NCBI GenBank assembly: GCA_034440235.1
Contig: JAWXBR010000054.1
Coordinates: 1-64,000 of the forward strand
Direction of reading: 5' to 3'
DNA: 64,000 nt
From: JAWXBR01 sp034440235
GTDB taxonomy: Bacteria > Bacteroidota > Ignavibacteria > Kapaibacteriales > Kapaibacteriaceae
Translations under genes and position numbers: made by a program
The notes under the pieces: generated by a model
Seen by the model: the letters and a program-made list of their open reading frames with translations, nothing else
Told to the model about the DNA's origin: nothing
The model's database searches: none
Part shown: positions 40,132-48,923 of the stretch, piece after piece
How positions within the stretch are numbered: position 1 is the stretch's first letter
How the letters are laid out: every line of letters begins with the position of its first letter

Positions 40132-41672
40132 TCTAGCGTATTGCCAGTTTTTACGACAACCGAATAGAGTCCACTTGGAAGTGATCGTACATCTAAACTG
40201 ATAAAGTTCTCTATCGATTCACTTGCAAACCACACCTTTCCTGCAAGGTCACGTACCCACACCTGATGTACTCCGCCGACATTCGTGTGAATGGTACACA
40301 CGTCATCTGTAGGATTTGGAGTGATTTCGAAGCCCCCTCTTATAGCCCCTTCTTCAACAGATGTTATTGGCGGAGGTGTGAGTTTCAGGATGAACTGTTT
40401 AATGTCGTCGCTTGTTAGATAGATAGACCCGTTAGCGTCGAGAGCTAATCCTACGGGACGCGCCCAGCGTGTTTCTGAGTTATTTGAATCGGGTAAAAAG
40501 CCAGTACATATGTCGCTTATCGAATTTGCAACAGTGTCGCCATCATTATCGAAAGCAAGGAAGACGAGCTTCGCACCTGTCGCTGGAAAGCGGTTCCAGC
40601 TTCCTCGAAGGACAACAAATGCTCCGTTGCGGAATTCTGGCGACATACCAGGGTGTGAAAACTGCATCGCCATTGGAGCTGAGTGCGCTGTGATGAGTCC
40701 GGCTGGAGCTTGCATGCTCTCTACAAGTGCAGTATCGTTCGCCGTAAGCGGAAGTATGTCGCGATAGTCATCTTTTGTTAGATCGAAGTATTGCTTGTAT
40801 GGAAACGCAAATGGGTAACCATAGAAGCCACCTTCTCTCACGAGATCGACCCACTCGCCAGGAATGTCATTGCCCTGCTTGTCACTGCCGTTGTTGTTCG
40901 CCCATAATCTTCCTGAACGCGGGTGCAACGTCATACCCACAGCATTACGAATACCGGTAGCAAAGATCCGCCTGTTCGAGCCATCCATGCTGTAGGTCTC
41001 GATGAGCGCGCGTTCTTGTCCAGGCGTCATTTCTCTGTCGGCATTTCCTCTCGAACCAACATTGATAAACAGTCTCGAATTAAGGCTGTCAATGACAAGG
41101 GTCCTGGTTGTATGATTCCCACCTGTCTGGTTTGGCTGATTAGACTTGTTTATAATGATTTGGCGTTGATCGAAAACGTAGCCAACTCCGCCCGATCTCC
41201 ACAGTTTTACAACTCCTGATTCTTGCGAAACGAACATGGTATCGCGATAGAATCGGACATCATGTCCTGCCGCAAATCCAGAGGCAGCAACGATCATGGT
41301 ATCTGCAATACCATCGCGGTTCATGTCCGGCAGCGCAAGAATATTACCCTTGTTCATGTTCGCAACGAATAACACGCTATCCGGACCCCATGCTAGAAAC
41401 CTCGGCTTGTTCAGAGCAATCCCCGCGAAAAACACATTCGCCTTCCAGCCAACTGGAATATTGATTCCGTGCGTTGTAGGATTGATGTTCACAGAATGAT
41501 ACTGTGCGGGCACTGTGATGGAAGCGCGCACCAAGGGCACTGCTACAGCAGGTGTCCAAGGCGATGTTCCTGGCGTCACTTCTTGCGCAACTGCATTTGT
41601 CAGTGCTGTTGCAAAGACAACACTCGAAATGCAAGCAATAGCTACAGTCGTAAGTGAGGATATAATCTTCAT
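40104..41672 (-). CDS. Secreted PQQ-type sugar dehydrogenase-like beta-propeller with T9SS domain
   Basis: From the ATG at 41672 (522 residues; an in-frame TTG lies two codons upstream) the protein has a signal peptide (to about NAVAQ), then a six-bladed beta-propeller of the glucose/sorbosone dehydrogenase type: GIALNKPRFLAWGPDSVLFVAN, AAGHDVRFYRDTMFVSQ, LFINVGSRGNAD, ATGIRNAVGMTLHPRSGRLWANNNGSD, and a final YLTSDDIKQFI. The last 80 residues (FEITPNPTDD, VWVRDLAGKVW, LPSGLYSVVV) form a T9SS sorting domain. It is probably exported to the surface and oxidises a sugar or polyol with PQQ, but such propellers can also be non-enzymatic. The gene follows the terminator of the large surface-protein gene. 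Confidence 0.88.
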   Translation of the reverse strand: MKIISSLTTVAIACISSVVFATALTNAVAQEVTPGTSPWTPAVAVPLVRASITVPAQYHSVNINPTTHGINIPVGWKANVFFAGIALNKPRFLAWGPDSVLFVANMNKGNILALPDMNRDGIADTMIVAASGFAAGHDVRFYRDTMFVSQESGVVKLWRSGGVGYVFDQRQIIINKSNQPNQTGGNHTTRTLVIDSLNSRLFINVGSRGNADREMTPGQERALIETYSMDGSNRRIFATGIRNAVGMTLHPRSGRLWANNNGSDKQGNDIPGEWVDLVREGGFYGYPFAFPYKQYFDLTKDDYRDILPLTANDTALVESMQAPAGLITAHSAPMAMQFSHPGMSPEFRNGAFVVLRGSWNRFPATGAKLVFLAFDNDGDTVANSISDICTGFLPDSNNSETRWARPVGLALDANGSIYLTSDDIKQFILKLTPPPITSVEEGAIRGGFEITPNPTDDVCTIHTNVGGVHQVWVRDLAGKVWFASESIENFISLDVRSLPSGLYSVVVKTGNTLECKSLSVIH

Positions 41673-41739
41673 ATGCAATCTGATTTCGTGAGTTCGTGAT
41701 TTTATACTACGACAGCGACATAGATAAGTGCCAAAAAGA

Positions 41740-41776
41740 AACGACCCCCTTCCGCACGGAGCAGAAGAGGGTCGTT
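41740..41776 (-). terminator. Rho-independent terminator of the 1509-residue surface protein gene
   Basis: A 13-base stem with one mismatch (arms 41740-41752 and 41764-41776, AACGACCCCCTTC/GAAGAGGGTCGTT) and an 11-base loop is followed on the minus strand by TTCTTTTT. It lies 17 bases after the stop at 41794. It is the best intrinsic terminator in the window. Confidence 0.88.
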
Positions 41777-41793
41777 ATGATTTCTTTGGTCGT

Positions 41794-44700
41794 TTACTTA
41801 ACGATCGTAATTGCGTACGCATCGCTAGTGAACGGACCAGATACTACGCGGTAGTAATAGGTACCAGCAGATAGAGAGCCGAGGTCCATCGAGACTTCGT
41901 ACTGACCCTTTGCTTGATACTCATTCACGATGTCAAGAATTTCAGCGCCCATGCTATTGAATAGCACGATGCGAGTATTGCCATCCAAGCCAATAGAGTA
42001 GTTGATTACTGCATTGCTTGTTACTGGGTTAGGAGCGATCGGTTGAACCGCAAAGCGTTGGTTCGACAAGCCTACCAGGCGAGCTGCACCAGCACAATTT
42101 GGATCGATCGTTACTTCACCTGGGATGTCATGGATAAGAACGTAGCGCTTGTCTTGTGGATCGTCAATGCGATTCAGACCAGCCCAATAGGTGTAGATAC
42201 CAATTGGTGATTTGAAAGGATTAACAGGATCAGCACCCTTGCCAAGATATGCGTCGAACTTGACCTTAACCATCGGCATTGTACCGGATGCAGCTAGTGT
42301 GCTACCTGCTCCGTTTTCACGTACGAGGTCAACTTCAATATTGTCGACGCCAACTTGTTTGCGTGCTTCCTTTACTGTCCAACCAGCTGTCTGTGTACCA
42401 GCAGTGATAATTGCTGCCTTGACATTGTCACCGTTAATGCCGTTTGGACGTAGCAGAACGCCGTCGTAGCTCATGCGAATTCTGATTTCAGCCAAGTTGC
42501 CTACGCTGATGTTTTCAGGCACGGCATCAAGCATTACTTCGATGTCAACGGATTCGTTAGGCTTTAGGCGATAGGCGCTTGGGACACGATTTGTCGTTTC
42601 GAGGAATTTGCCATTACCCGATACGCCACCTTGCTTTACTTCATTGGTCACAACGTCTGTTACATCAATCGTGCCTTCGTACTTGGTGTTTCTGAAGGAT
42701 AGATCACCAGCAGTTGCTTTAGCAGAAGTGGTAAGGAAATTCATGTCTTGACCAGGAGCCATAACTGTTACGGCTGTTGGAGTAAACTGAACCTTGATGT
42801 AGGCAGTTTGGCCTTTATCAATTGTAAGCTGACCATTTGCAGGTTCGAGGATTGTGAAATTACTCTGATCGCCATTGACGATCTGACTAACGTCGAACGT
42901 TCTCGCGGTACCTTGATCATGCCATACTGGAACCAACAGTTCCGTTGAGTTGTGAACCCATTCTGTCTTGTCAGCCGAGCCTACAAAGAATGTACCACCA
43001 GTGACTACAGCTGTTAGCTTATAGATAGGCGTATACACAGCAGCGCCGTTTGTACCTGAGTTCGTGACGATCTCGTAGTTGGACATGAATGTGCCTGTAC
43101 CTGAGATTGCTGGATTAAAGCGAACATCAAGTTCCATTACTTCACCCGCAGCTATCACCCAAGTATTGGTTGGTGTTGGAGCATTCAGGATCTGGAAACC
43201 ACCTGGATTAGCGCCAGCAATACGGATGTCTGTGATTTCAACAGAGTGTGTACCCTGTGTGTTACCACTTGTTGGGTTTGAAACATTCTGGAAGTGATCG
43301 TTTGAGATGACAATCTTCAAAGTCTGAGCTGGAGCAGCAACATCCATTGAAGGGAAGTCTAGATCTGCACCCTTAGCTTGTGGCTGCCATGCGATTCCGT
43401 TCAAGCTTGCTTTTGCTTCCGCTTGTAGAGGATCTGCACTTGATGTCGGGAACACGATCTGTGCATCGTAGTTGTTGCGCTCTGCTGCACGACCTGCAAG
43501 TTCTGTAGGCTTGAATGCAACTGTTATGTACTTGTCGTCTGTGACAGCCTTGCTAAGCTGAATTGGGAACGTACCGACATTACCCATGTCAACGATTTCA
43601 AACGAACCAGCATCTGTGCCGCGAATTAGTGGAGCATTGAATGTGATGGTCTCATCACCAATGTTGCCAAAGAGAACGCGCTTCGTGTAGCTGTTGATAC
43701 CCTGCGATGTTTGAACGTTATCGATAACGCGTACATCCCATGGATCCACAGAAGCATAGATATTCACGAGAACACCGTTGCCAGTCAACACAGCGATCGA
43801 GTCAACTTCGCGAGCATTTGAGTAGAACGGAACGTTCTCTGTATGAACAACACCAGCTTCGCCATTCGGGCTATACATCACCGTAAACTCATGTTCGCCG
43901 TTTGGTCCTAGAGTCATCGGGAGATTTAAGTTTTGCGGAGCAAAGAAGTGTGCACCTGTAGTATTGTCCGCAGGCATTTTCGACTGATCGTATCCCGTGA
44001 TAATCAGATCGACCTTGCTTGCATTAACAATCTTGACTGGCTTACGAATACCAGCGCTGGCTGCAGGAACGTTCGTCCATGTCTGGTCGCCAACATAGAT
44101 CTGTGGCGCTTCGCCGCGTACTTGTACTTCTGACAGGTTAACGTCAAAGCATTCTAGTTCAGCTATGATCGTATCGATGATCGTAGCAGATGTAGATATA
44201 GTTGCAATAACGTCTACGATCTTGGTTTCTAGTGGAGCTAGAGTGAATGCAAGTGGATTTAGTCTGAAGTTCTGTGGGAACGACTTCATTCTGAGATTCT
44301 TGATAACAACCGGACGATCGGTGCTCAGGTTGGTAACGGTCATCTGCTTTGTTACAGGCGTGTTCATTGCGATTGCGCCGAACTGGATGCTTGTAGGATC
44401 GTAAGCAATCTTGTCTGCTACATAGGTGTAGGTTCTTTCAACCCACTTGCCCGAACGTGATACGACACGAATCGTAGCTGTACCATCTTGCTTTTTGTCT
44501 TTTACTTTGACTGTGAACTTGGCCTTCTTGTCGCCGCTTGCGAAATTCTCGTCTACGACTAGTTCGTAGTTGGTTAAGCTTTCAGCATATACAGCGAAGA
44601 TCGAGCCGCATGGTGAGTTTTCAGGAAGGATCATGCCTTCACCATCTACATCGCCACAGACGATAGTTTCTTTTACATTTAGTGAATCGTCGCAAGGAAT

Positions 44701-46323
44701 TGCCATATCGATTGCGATTGGCGTACCGTACGCACGACCTTGTGCCAGACCATCTAGCGATCCGTAGTTCCATGCTGCCCATTTAACCGATGGGTCCATC
44801 GATTCTACAACGTGATCGCCCGTACCGATTGCGGTCCGGATGAAGGAATATGGAGTGCCTTTGAGTGGACGCATAGAGCCACTGAACGAATTCAGCAGTC
44901 TACCGTCAACCTTGATCTTACCAATGTCTTCTGTCTTGAACGTAATGTTGAAGAAGTTATCCATGCCTTCTGGCGCATAGAACACACCGTATTCAACCCA
45001 ACGATCGGTTGATGGGATGTACTGAAGCATTGGCATGCCGGACTCAACCGTCGGGTGACCTTGAGACTCGTCATCCTTCTTTGTACCATCGACATTATTA
45101 ATTACACCACCTGGAGGAAGGATCTTTGCGTATGACTTGCCATACTGACCCATCGTAATTGGCTTGTCTGATTCCCAGTAGGTTGCTTCTTGAAGTGAAG
45201 TCTCTAATGCCGTTTCACCCTTTTTCCTAAGTAGCCATTTGTTCAGGAGACCAGTACCATCTTGGCGCATTGCGCGGACAGTTGTGTTGTCTTCTGTTGC
45301 TACTACGCGAATTACATCACCACGGTCATCATCGATACCGAATTCAGCACCACTAACGCCAGTTACGCGTGTTGCCGTGTACATAATAGGTACAGTCACG
45401 AACTTTGTGCCGGCCATTTCGAATGGCAGCATAGCGTCGTGAACGTTGTTACGGACAAAGTGTGCTTCGGTAGCGAACATACCTGTTGGAGGCAACACGT
45501 CTGGGTAACGCATGATACCGACCTTGGTGTGACCCGATACAACACCGATTGGCTTGTTAGCCTTGATCAGCGTACCGGATAGGTCAGTCGTCCACTCTTT
45601 GTTTTGAAGCGGGAAGATTTTTGACTTAATAAGGAACGTCTCGCCCTTTTCAAGTGTGACTGTCTGTGATGCACCCTTACGTGTCGACGGTGCATCAATG
45701 CCACCCTGTGTATCGACTGTAGGTGTGTAGGTTACTATCGTCTGATCGCGATCAGCAATCACTAGGATTTGCGATGGACGATACTTACCTACAGATTCAA
45801 CACCGTAACGATCCTGATAGAAGTTCATGGAGTAATACGATTTGCCCCATCCTTCAACAGGAAGTTGGCGAGCCATTTCTCCATTACCTTGCCATGCTTG
45901 ATATGTCGTTACCGAAATAGGCTTATCAGATGTAATCTGGATACCGTAACCTTTGCGGGTTTCCGATTCAGTCGGATCGGCATTCGCCATCATCAGACTA
46001 GTACGAATTTCAACACGAGTTACCTTGTTGGCTTCAACAACGTACTCTTTGTTGATTTGCTGGCCATCGTTAATCAACGCAGGTGTCGATACACGCACCT
46101 TCGTTTTAACCTTGGACGAAATCAGAAGAAGCATTGGCTGTGGCAGAGGTTTTTCCGTTGGGCTAGCCCATACTTGCGGAAAAGCTACCATGTATTTACG
46201 TCCTTCGACGAGTGACATGGTGCCGCGACGCTCTGTTGTTTGCGCCGACATAACTCCTACGCTCATTAGTACGACCAATAAGGTCGCTAGGATCGCTCGG
46301 AATGAATTAGAACCGAGTCGCAT
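41794..46323 (-). CDS. Giant IgGFc-binding-like/choice-of-anchor-D surface protein with T9SS domain
   Basis: The ATG at 46323, preceded by GGGAG, begins with a signal peptide (RAILATLLVVLMSVGVMSAQ), giving 1509 residues. Residues about 30-560 resemble the IgGFc-binding-protein N-terminal module (YMVAFPQVW, SDKPISVTTYQAWQG, ANKPIGVVSGHTKVG). From about 640 on there are several Ig-like choice-of-anchor-D domains (IQFGAIAMNTPVTKQMTV, VLFGNIGDETITF, FNPAISGTG), then a cohesin-like segment (LKPNESVDIEVMLDAV), and a T9SS sorting domain (QPIAPNPVTSNAVINY, LSAGTYYYRVVSG, AYAITIVK). It is probably an abundant cell-surface protein for adhesion or structure; a TATAAT-type promoter and strong terminator support high expression. 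The ligand is unknown. Confidence 0.85.
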   Translation of the reverse strand: MRLGSNSFRAILATLLVVLMSVGVMSAQTTERRGTMSLVEGRKYMVAFPQVWASPTEKPLPQPMLLLISSKVKTKVRVSTPALINDGQQINKEYVVEANKVTRVEIRTSLMMANADPTESETRKGYGIQITSDKPISVTTYQAWQGNGEMARQLPVEGWGKSYYSMNFYQDRYGVESVGKYRPSQILVIADRDQTIVTYTPTVDTQGGIDAPSTRKGASQTVTLEKGETFLIKSKIFPLQNKEWTTDLSGTLIKANKPIGVVSGHTKVGIMRYPDVLPPTGMFATEAHFVRNNVHDAMLPFEMAGTKFVTVPIMYTATRVTGVSGAEFGIDDDRGDVIRVVATEDNTTVRAMRQDGTGLLNKWLLRKKGETALETSLQEATYWESDKPITMGQYGKSYAKILPPGGVINNVDGTKKDDESQGHPTVESGMPMLQYIPSTDRWVEYGVFYAPEGMDNFFNITFKTEDIGKIKVDGRLLNSFSGSMRPLKGTPYSFIRTAIGTGDHVVESMDPSVKWAAWNYGSLDGLAQGRAYGTPIAIDMAIPCDDSLNVKETIVCGDVDGEGMILPENSPCGSIFAVYAESLTNYELVVDENFASGDKKAKFTVKVKDKKQDGTATIRVVSRSGKWVERTYTYVADKIAYDPTSIQFGAIAMNTPVTKQMTVTNLSTDRPVVIKNLRMKSFPQNFRLNPLAFTLAPLETKIVDVIATISTSATIIDTIIAELECFDVNLSEVQVRGEAPQIYVGDQTWTNVPAASAGIRKPVKIVNASKVDLIITGYDQSKMPADNTTGAHFFAPQNLNLPMTLGPNGEHEFTVMYSPNGEAGVVHTENVPFYSNAREVDSIAVLTGNGVLVNIYASVDPWDVRVIDNVQTSQGINSYTKRVLFGNIGDETITFNAPLIRGTDAGSFEIVDMGNVGTFPIQLSKAVTDDKYITVAFKPTELAGRAAERNNYDAQIVFPTSSADPLQAEAKASLNGIAWQPQAKGADLDFPSMDVAAPAQTLKIVISNDHFQNVSNPTSGNTQGTHSVEITDIRIAGANPGGFQILNAPTPTNTWVIAAGEVMELDVRFNPAISGTGTFMSNYEIVTNSGTNGAAVYTPIYKLTAVVTGGTFFVGSADKTEWVHNSTELLVPVWHDQGTARTFDVSQIVNGDQSNFTILEPANGQLTIDKGQTAYIKVQFTPTAVTVMAPGQDMNFLTTSAKATAGDLSFRNTKYEGTIDVTDVVTNEVKQGGVSGNGKFLETTNRVPSAYRLKPNESVDIEVMLDAVPENISVGNLAEIRIRMSYDGVLLRPNGINGDNVKAAIITAGTQTAGWTVKEARKQVGVDNIEVDLVRENGAGSTLAASGTMPMVKVKFDAYLGKGADPVNPFKSPIGIYTYWAGLNRIDDPQDKRYVLIHDIPGEVTIDPNCAGAARLVGLSNQRFAVQPIAPNPVTSNAVINYSIGLDGNTRIVLFNSMGAEILDIVNEYQAKGQYEVSMDLGSLSAGTYYYRVVSGPFTSDAYAITIVK

Positions 46324-46356
46324 AACACGATCTCCCGGTAAGTTGAAAAGGTTACT

Positions 46357-46362
46357 ATTATA
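46357..46362 (-). promoter_or_regulatory. Possible TATAAT promoter -10 of the large surface-protein gene
   Basis: Minus-strand TATAAT lies 33 bases before the ATG at 46323, leaving a short leader with a GGGAG ribosome site. No good -35 TTGACA is seen. It differs from the TAnnTTTG boxes used by other genes. Confidence 0.35.
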
Positions 46363-46429
46363 TGTCATCTTGTTTTGCATTCACATTAAAAGATGCCCTT
46401 GCACCATCATGTAAAAATAACAGATTCTG

Positions 46430-46445
46430 GGAGTTACACAACTCC
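46430..46445. other. Small hairpin downstream of the PAP2 gene
   Basis: GGAGTT and AACTCC arms with a four-base loop lie between the PAP2 stop (46512) and the next promoter. On the minus strand a T-rich stretch begins 9 bases after it. It is at best a weak terminator of the HIT-rsmA-PAP2 operon. I see nothing else in 46381-46511. Confidence 0.25.
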
Positions 46446-46511
46446 TATATGCCCGCGAGGGTTTTGAGCCCCCCGCCATACGACCATAACAACAGCCCAG
46501 TAGGCAAAAGG

Positions 46512-47495
46512 TTACATAAGAGGTTTTCCACACCTTAATCTATGCATAAGTCGGCTTACGAGCCTATTAGCGAAGGGCTCCAAAGGCAGCGTAATGAGCG
46601 CCAAAATGGCCCCGACAAGGATATCAACCACATAGTGGTAGCGCAGATAGACTGTAGAAAAGATGAGAGAGCCCCCTACCACGAGGAAGATCCACCGAGA
46701 TTTCGACCCGAAACGAAAGGCCATAATGATGTTGACCATCGTCAGCCAGGTGTGACCGCTGGGCATGCAGTCGCGGTGGACAGCCGCTACAGGATCTGCA
46801 ACTCCGATTGGGATGCCCCCTCCGACGTCGACAAAACTCCTCAGAGCAGGCGTAAGTAGTAGTCCGGGCAGGTCGTTATGGACATTCCGGTAATCGTGGA
46901 GTGTAAACCTCGGACCTATGGCAGGCATAACAAAATAGGCCAGATACGAGATGAAGTAGCAGAAAGTCATGGCACGTATGAACTGGTCGAGACGGTCAAG
47001 ATCTCCGCTCTTCCAAAGGTCAACAGCATGCAGAATGGGCAACAAATAAAAGAGTACGTAGCAGATCTGCAGGTATTCCGTAAGCACAGGTGTACTTATA
47101 GAAGCGAGCATATGGGTCGGATCGCCCCCGAACACGGCCCGGTCTACCTCAATTAAGAGTTCGTCGTAGTCTTTTGGATGGACTACACGGACAAATGAGT
47201 GCACCTGGTCGTACATCAGGTAGATGACCGGAATTATATATAATCGACGCATGAGCTCGAACAGTCGGTGTCCGGATATCGACCAAACGAGAATCAGAGC
47301 TGCTATTGCGACCGAAATCATCACGTTCTGCAGAATTATTGCCGAAGCGCCCGTTATGTAGGGGTAATAGACGACTGCAATAACGGTATACACAACCATT
47401 ATACATAACGTATAAACATCGAATGACAGTAGTCCATCACGGATGCGCTCGTACATCTGCCGCGCGGTCTCATTTGTAATGCCGCCGGTTTTCAC
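46512..47495 (-). CDS. PAP2-family membrane phosphatase/phosphotransferase
   Basis: A 327-residue integral membrane protein starting with GTG, which overlaps the rsmA stop by GTGA. About eight helices are visible. The PAP2 active-site motifs lie in the C-terminal half: CMPSGHTWLTMVN (PSGH) and LRYHYVVDILVGA (Arg, His, Asp). The first motif, K-x6-R-P, is not obvious. The long N-terminal half and YFVMPAIGPRF before PSGH resemble inositol-phosphorylceramide synthase-type PAP2 proteins. It may dephosphorylate undecaprenyl diphosphate or move a lipid head group. Confidence 0.85.
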   Translation of the reverse strand: MKTGGITNETARQMYERIRDGLLSFDVYTLCIMVVYTVIAVVYYPYITGASAIILQNVMISVAIAALILVWSISGHRLFELMRRLYIIPVIYLMYDQVHSFVRVVHPKDYDELLIEVDRAVFGGDPTHMLASISTPVLTEYLQICYVLFYLLPILHAVDLWKSGDLDRLDQFIRAMTFCYFISYLAYFVMPAIGPRFTLHDYRNVHNDLPGLLLTPALRSFVDVGGGIPIGVADPVAAVHRDCMPSGHTWLTMVNIIMAFRFGSKSRWIFLVVGGSLIFSTVYLRYHYVVDILVGAILALITLPLEPFANRLVSRLMHRLRCGKPLM

Positions 47496-48304
47496 GAAAG
47501 ATTCCTAATTGAACGGTAGACATCAAATAACTGCATGGGCGTCAGTTCCTCCGCACGCGTTCGCCCAAGGTCGACTCCTTCGACAAGAGCAGTGGCTCGG
47601 TTGTCACCCTGGAGATACGTTCGCAGGGAATTCGAAAGGACCTTCCGGCGTTGCGAGAACGACGCACGTACAAATGCCATAAAGTCACCCATCGTCGCAT
47701 CAATAGGATCCTCGCGCCGAAACCGAAACAACACCACGCTTGATGTAACTGCTGGCTTCGGAAAGAAAGACCCGGGCTTTACATGAAAAAGAATTTTTGT
47801 TTCGGACGCAAACCACGACGCAATCGATAACACACCATACTCTTTTGAGCGTGGCTCCGCAACCAGCCGTTGTGCGACCTCGCGCTGCATCATAATAACT
47901 GCTCGTTCTATGTCTTTCCGTTGTTCGAACAGCCAGAATAGGATGTCACTAGTAATGCTATAGGGAATGTTGCCAATCACCTTTCTCCCAACGGCTGTGA
48001 TGTCGCGCCTAGGGAATACGTTACGCAGTTGAAGCGTTAAAACATCAGCTTGGGTAAGGGTCAGAAGGGGGCTGCTCGCCCACGCTTGAGCTTTGACATG
48101 ATCGATAGCTCTCTGATCTACGTCGACACCCACAATGTTTGCTCCGGTCTTTATGAGCCGTTGCGTGAGTACACCAGTACCTGGACCAATCTCTAAAATC
48201 GCGTCCCCCGCCGTTGCCTCAAGCGATTTCACAATCTTGTCAGCAGTCTTAGGGTCGGTGAGGAAGTTCTGACTGAGGCCCTTTTTTGGAGCGAATCCAC
48301 TCAT
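47492..48304 (-). CDS. rsmA: 16S rRNA (A1518/A1519-N6) dimethyltransferase
   Basis: A 270-residue KsgA/RsmA protein. It has the expected N-terminus KKGLSQNFLTDPKTADKIV, SAM-binding motif I LEIGPGTGVLTQRLI, GVDVDQRAI, and the catalytic NIPYSITSDILFWLF (motif IV), with VMMQREVAQRLVAEP and FFPKPAVTSSVV afterwards. It dimethylates two adjacent adenosines near the 3' end of 16S rRNA during small-subunit maturation. It overlaps the HIT gene by ATGA upstream and the PAP2 gene by GTGA downstream, so the three genes form one translation-coupled operon. Confidence 0.96.
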   Translation of the reverse strand: MSGFAPKKGLSQNFLTDPKTADKIVKSLEATAGDAILEIGPGTGVLTQRLIKTGANIVGVDVDQRAIDHVKAQAWASSPLLTLTQADVLTLQLRNVFPRRDITAVGRKVIGNIPYSITSDILFWLFEQRKDIERAVIMMQREVAQRLVAEPRSKEYGVLSIASWFASETKILFHVKPGSFFPKPAVTSSVVLFRFRREDPIDATMGDFMAFVRASFSQRRKVLSNSLRTYLQGDNRATALVEGVDLGRTRAEELTPMQLFDVYRSIRNLS

Positions 48305-48804
48305 TCGGTGTGTGCACGAAGAAATGCTTCGCGGAATTTTATCCAGAGATCTTCCATCGATTGTGACATCACCTTGGTGTCCGCCACAGTAGGCATAAAA
48401 TTGGTATCACCCAGCCACCGCGGCACCGTGTGAAGATGCAGATGGTTGGGTACACCAGCCCCAGCAACGCTTCCAAGGTTCGCGCCTACGTTGCAGCCTT
48501 GCGGTTTCAGAACTTCTTGGGTGACGCGTACGGCGAGCGAAAGGACATCCATTAACTCGTGCGACTGTAGGGTACTCAGCGCTGTTAATTCACCCTGGTG
48601 CTCATACGGAGCAATCAAAAGATGGCCCGCATTATATGGGTAGCGGTTCATTACAACCATCGTACTTGTAAATCGTGCAACAACAAGGTTGTCGAATGTC
48701 GGTTCAGGTTGTGCAGCGCACCGGCATAGAAAACATTCACCCTTTTCGCGTTCATCAGACGATCCGACATACTGTGAACGCCACGGAGACCAAAGACTAT
48801 TCAT
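48301..48804 (-). CDS. HIT-family nucleotide hydrolase/phosphorylase
   Basis: A 167-residue histidine-triad protein. The triad motif HLHLHTVPRW lies at about 118-127 and is preceded by GSVAGAGVPN; LWSPWRSQYV at the N-terminus is typical of the Ap4A-phosphorylase-like branch. The pair of CxxC-like cysteines (CFLCRCAAQ) near residue 24 could bind zinc. HIT enzymes hydrolyse or phosphorolyse dinucleoside polyphosphates or AMP conjugates in the cytoplasm. It is the first gene of the operon with rsmA and a PAP2 gene. Upstream lies a three-copy 23-base repeat array; no TAnnTTTG box precedes its start. Confidence 0.92.
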   Translation of the reverse strand: MNSLWSPWRSQYVGSSDEREKGECFLCRCAAQPEPTFDNLVVARFTSTMVVMNRYPYNAGHLLIAPYEHQGELTALSTLQSHELMDVLSLAVRVTQEVLKPQGCNVGANLGSVAGAGVPNHLHLHTVPRWLGDTNFMPTVADTKVMSQSMEDLWIKFREAFLRAHTE

Positions 48805-48816
48805 AGTGCATCTTCA

Positions 48817-48885
48817 CTGGTACAAATGAGACACGTTTACTTGTACAGACGTGGCCTCTTTCCTGGTACAAACGACAATGCCCGC
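48817..48885. repeat. Three diverged repeats, 23-base period, upstream of the HIT-rsmA operon
   Basis: CTGGTACAAATGA (48817), CTTGTACAGACG (48840) and CTGGTACAAACGA (48863) begin exactly 23 bases apart. The third copy runs into the terminator hairpin of the upstream gene. The array fills the promoter region of the HIT gene. On the minus strand each copy contains a TTTGTACCAG-like core. Confidence 0.7.
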
Positions 48886-48900
48886 TAGGTGCGGGCATTG
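48876..48900 (-). terminator. Terminator-like hairpin after the outer-membrane barrel gene
   Basis: A perfect 10-base stem (CAATGCCCGC/GCGGGCATTG) with a five-base loop begins 23 bases after the stop at 48924. The following minus-strand sequence, TCGTTTGT, is only mildly T-rich. Confidence 0.6.
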
Positions 48901-48923
48901 CAAACGATTTCAGTTCAAGGTGA

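Noticed and set aside
41794..46323. Many 60-150-codon frames on the strand opposite the giant surface proteins
   Set aside because: They are shadows of long real genes with clear signal peptides and domains; none has a ribosome site or recognisable product.
37900..48885. Short repeat arrays as possible CRISPR
   Set aside because: Units are 11-14 bases with periods of 14-23, spacers are too short, copies are diverged, and no cas gene is present.
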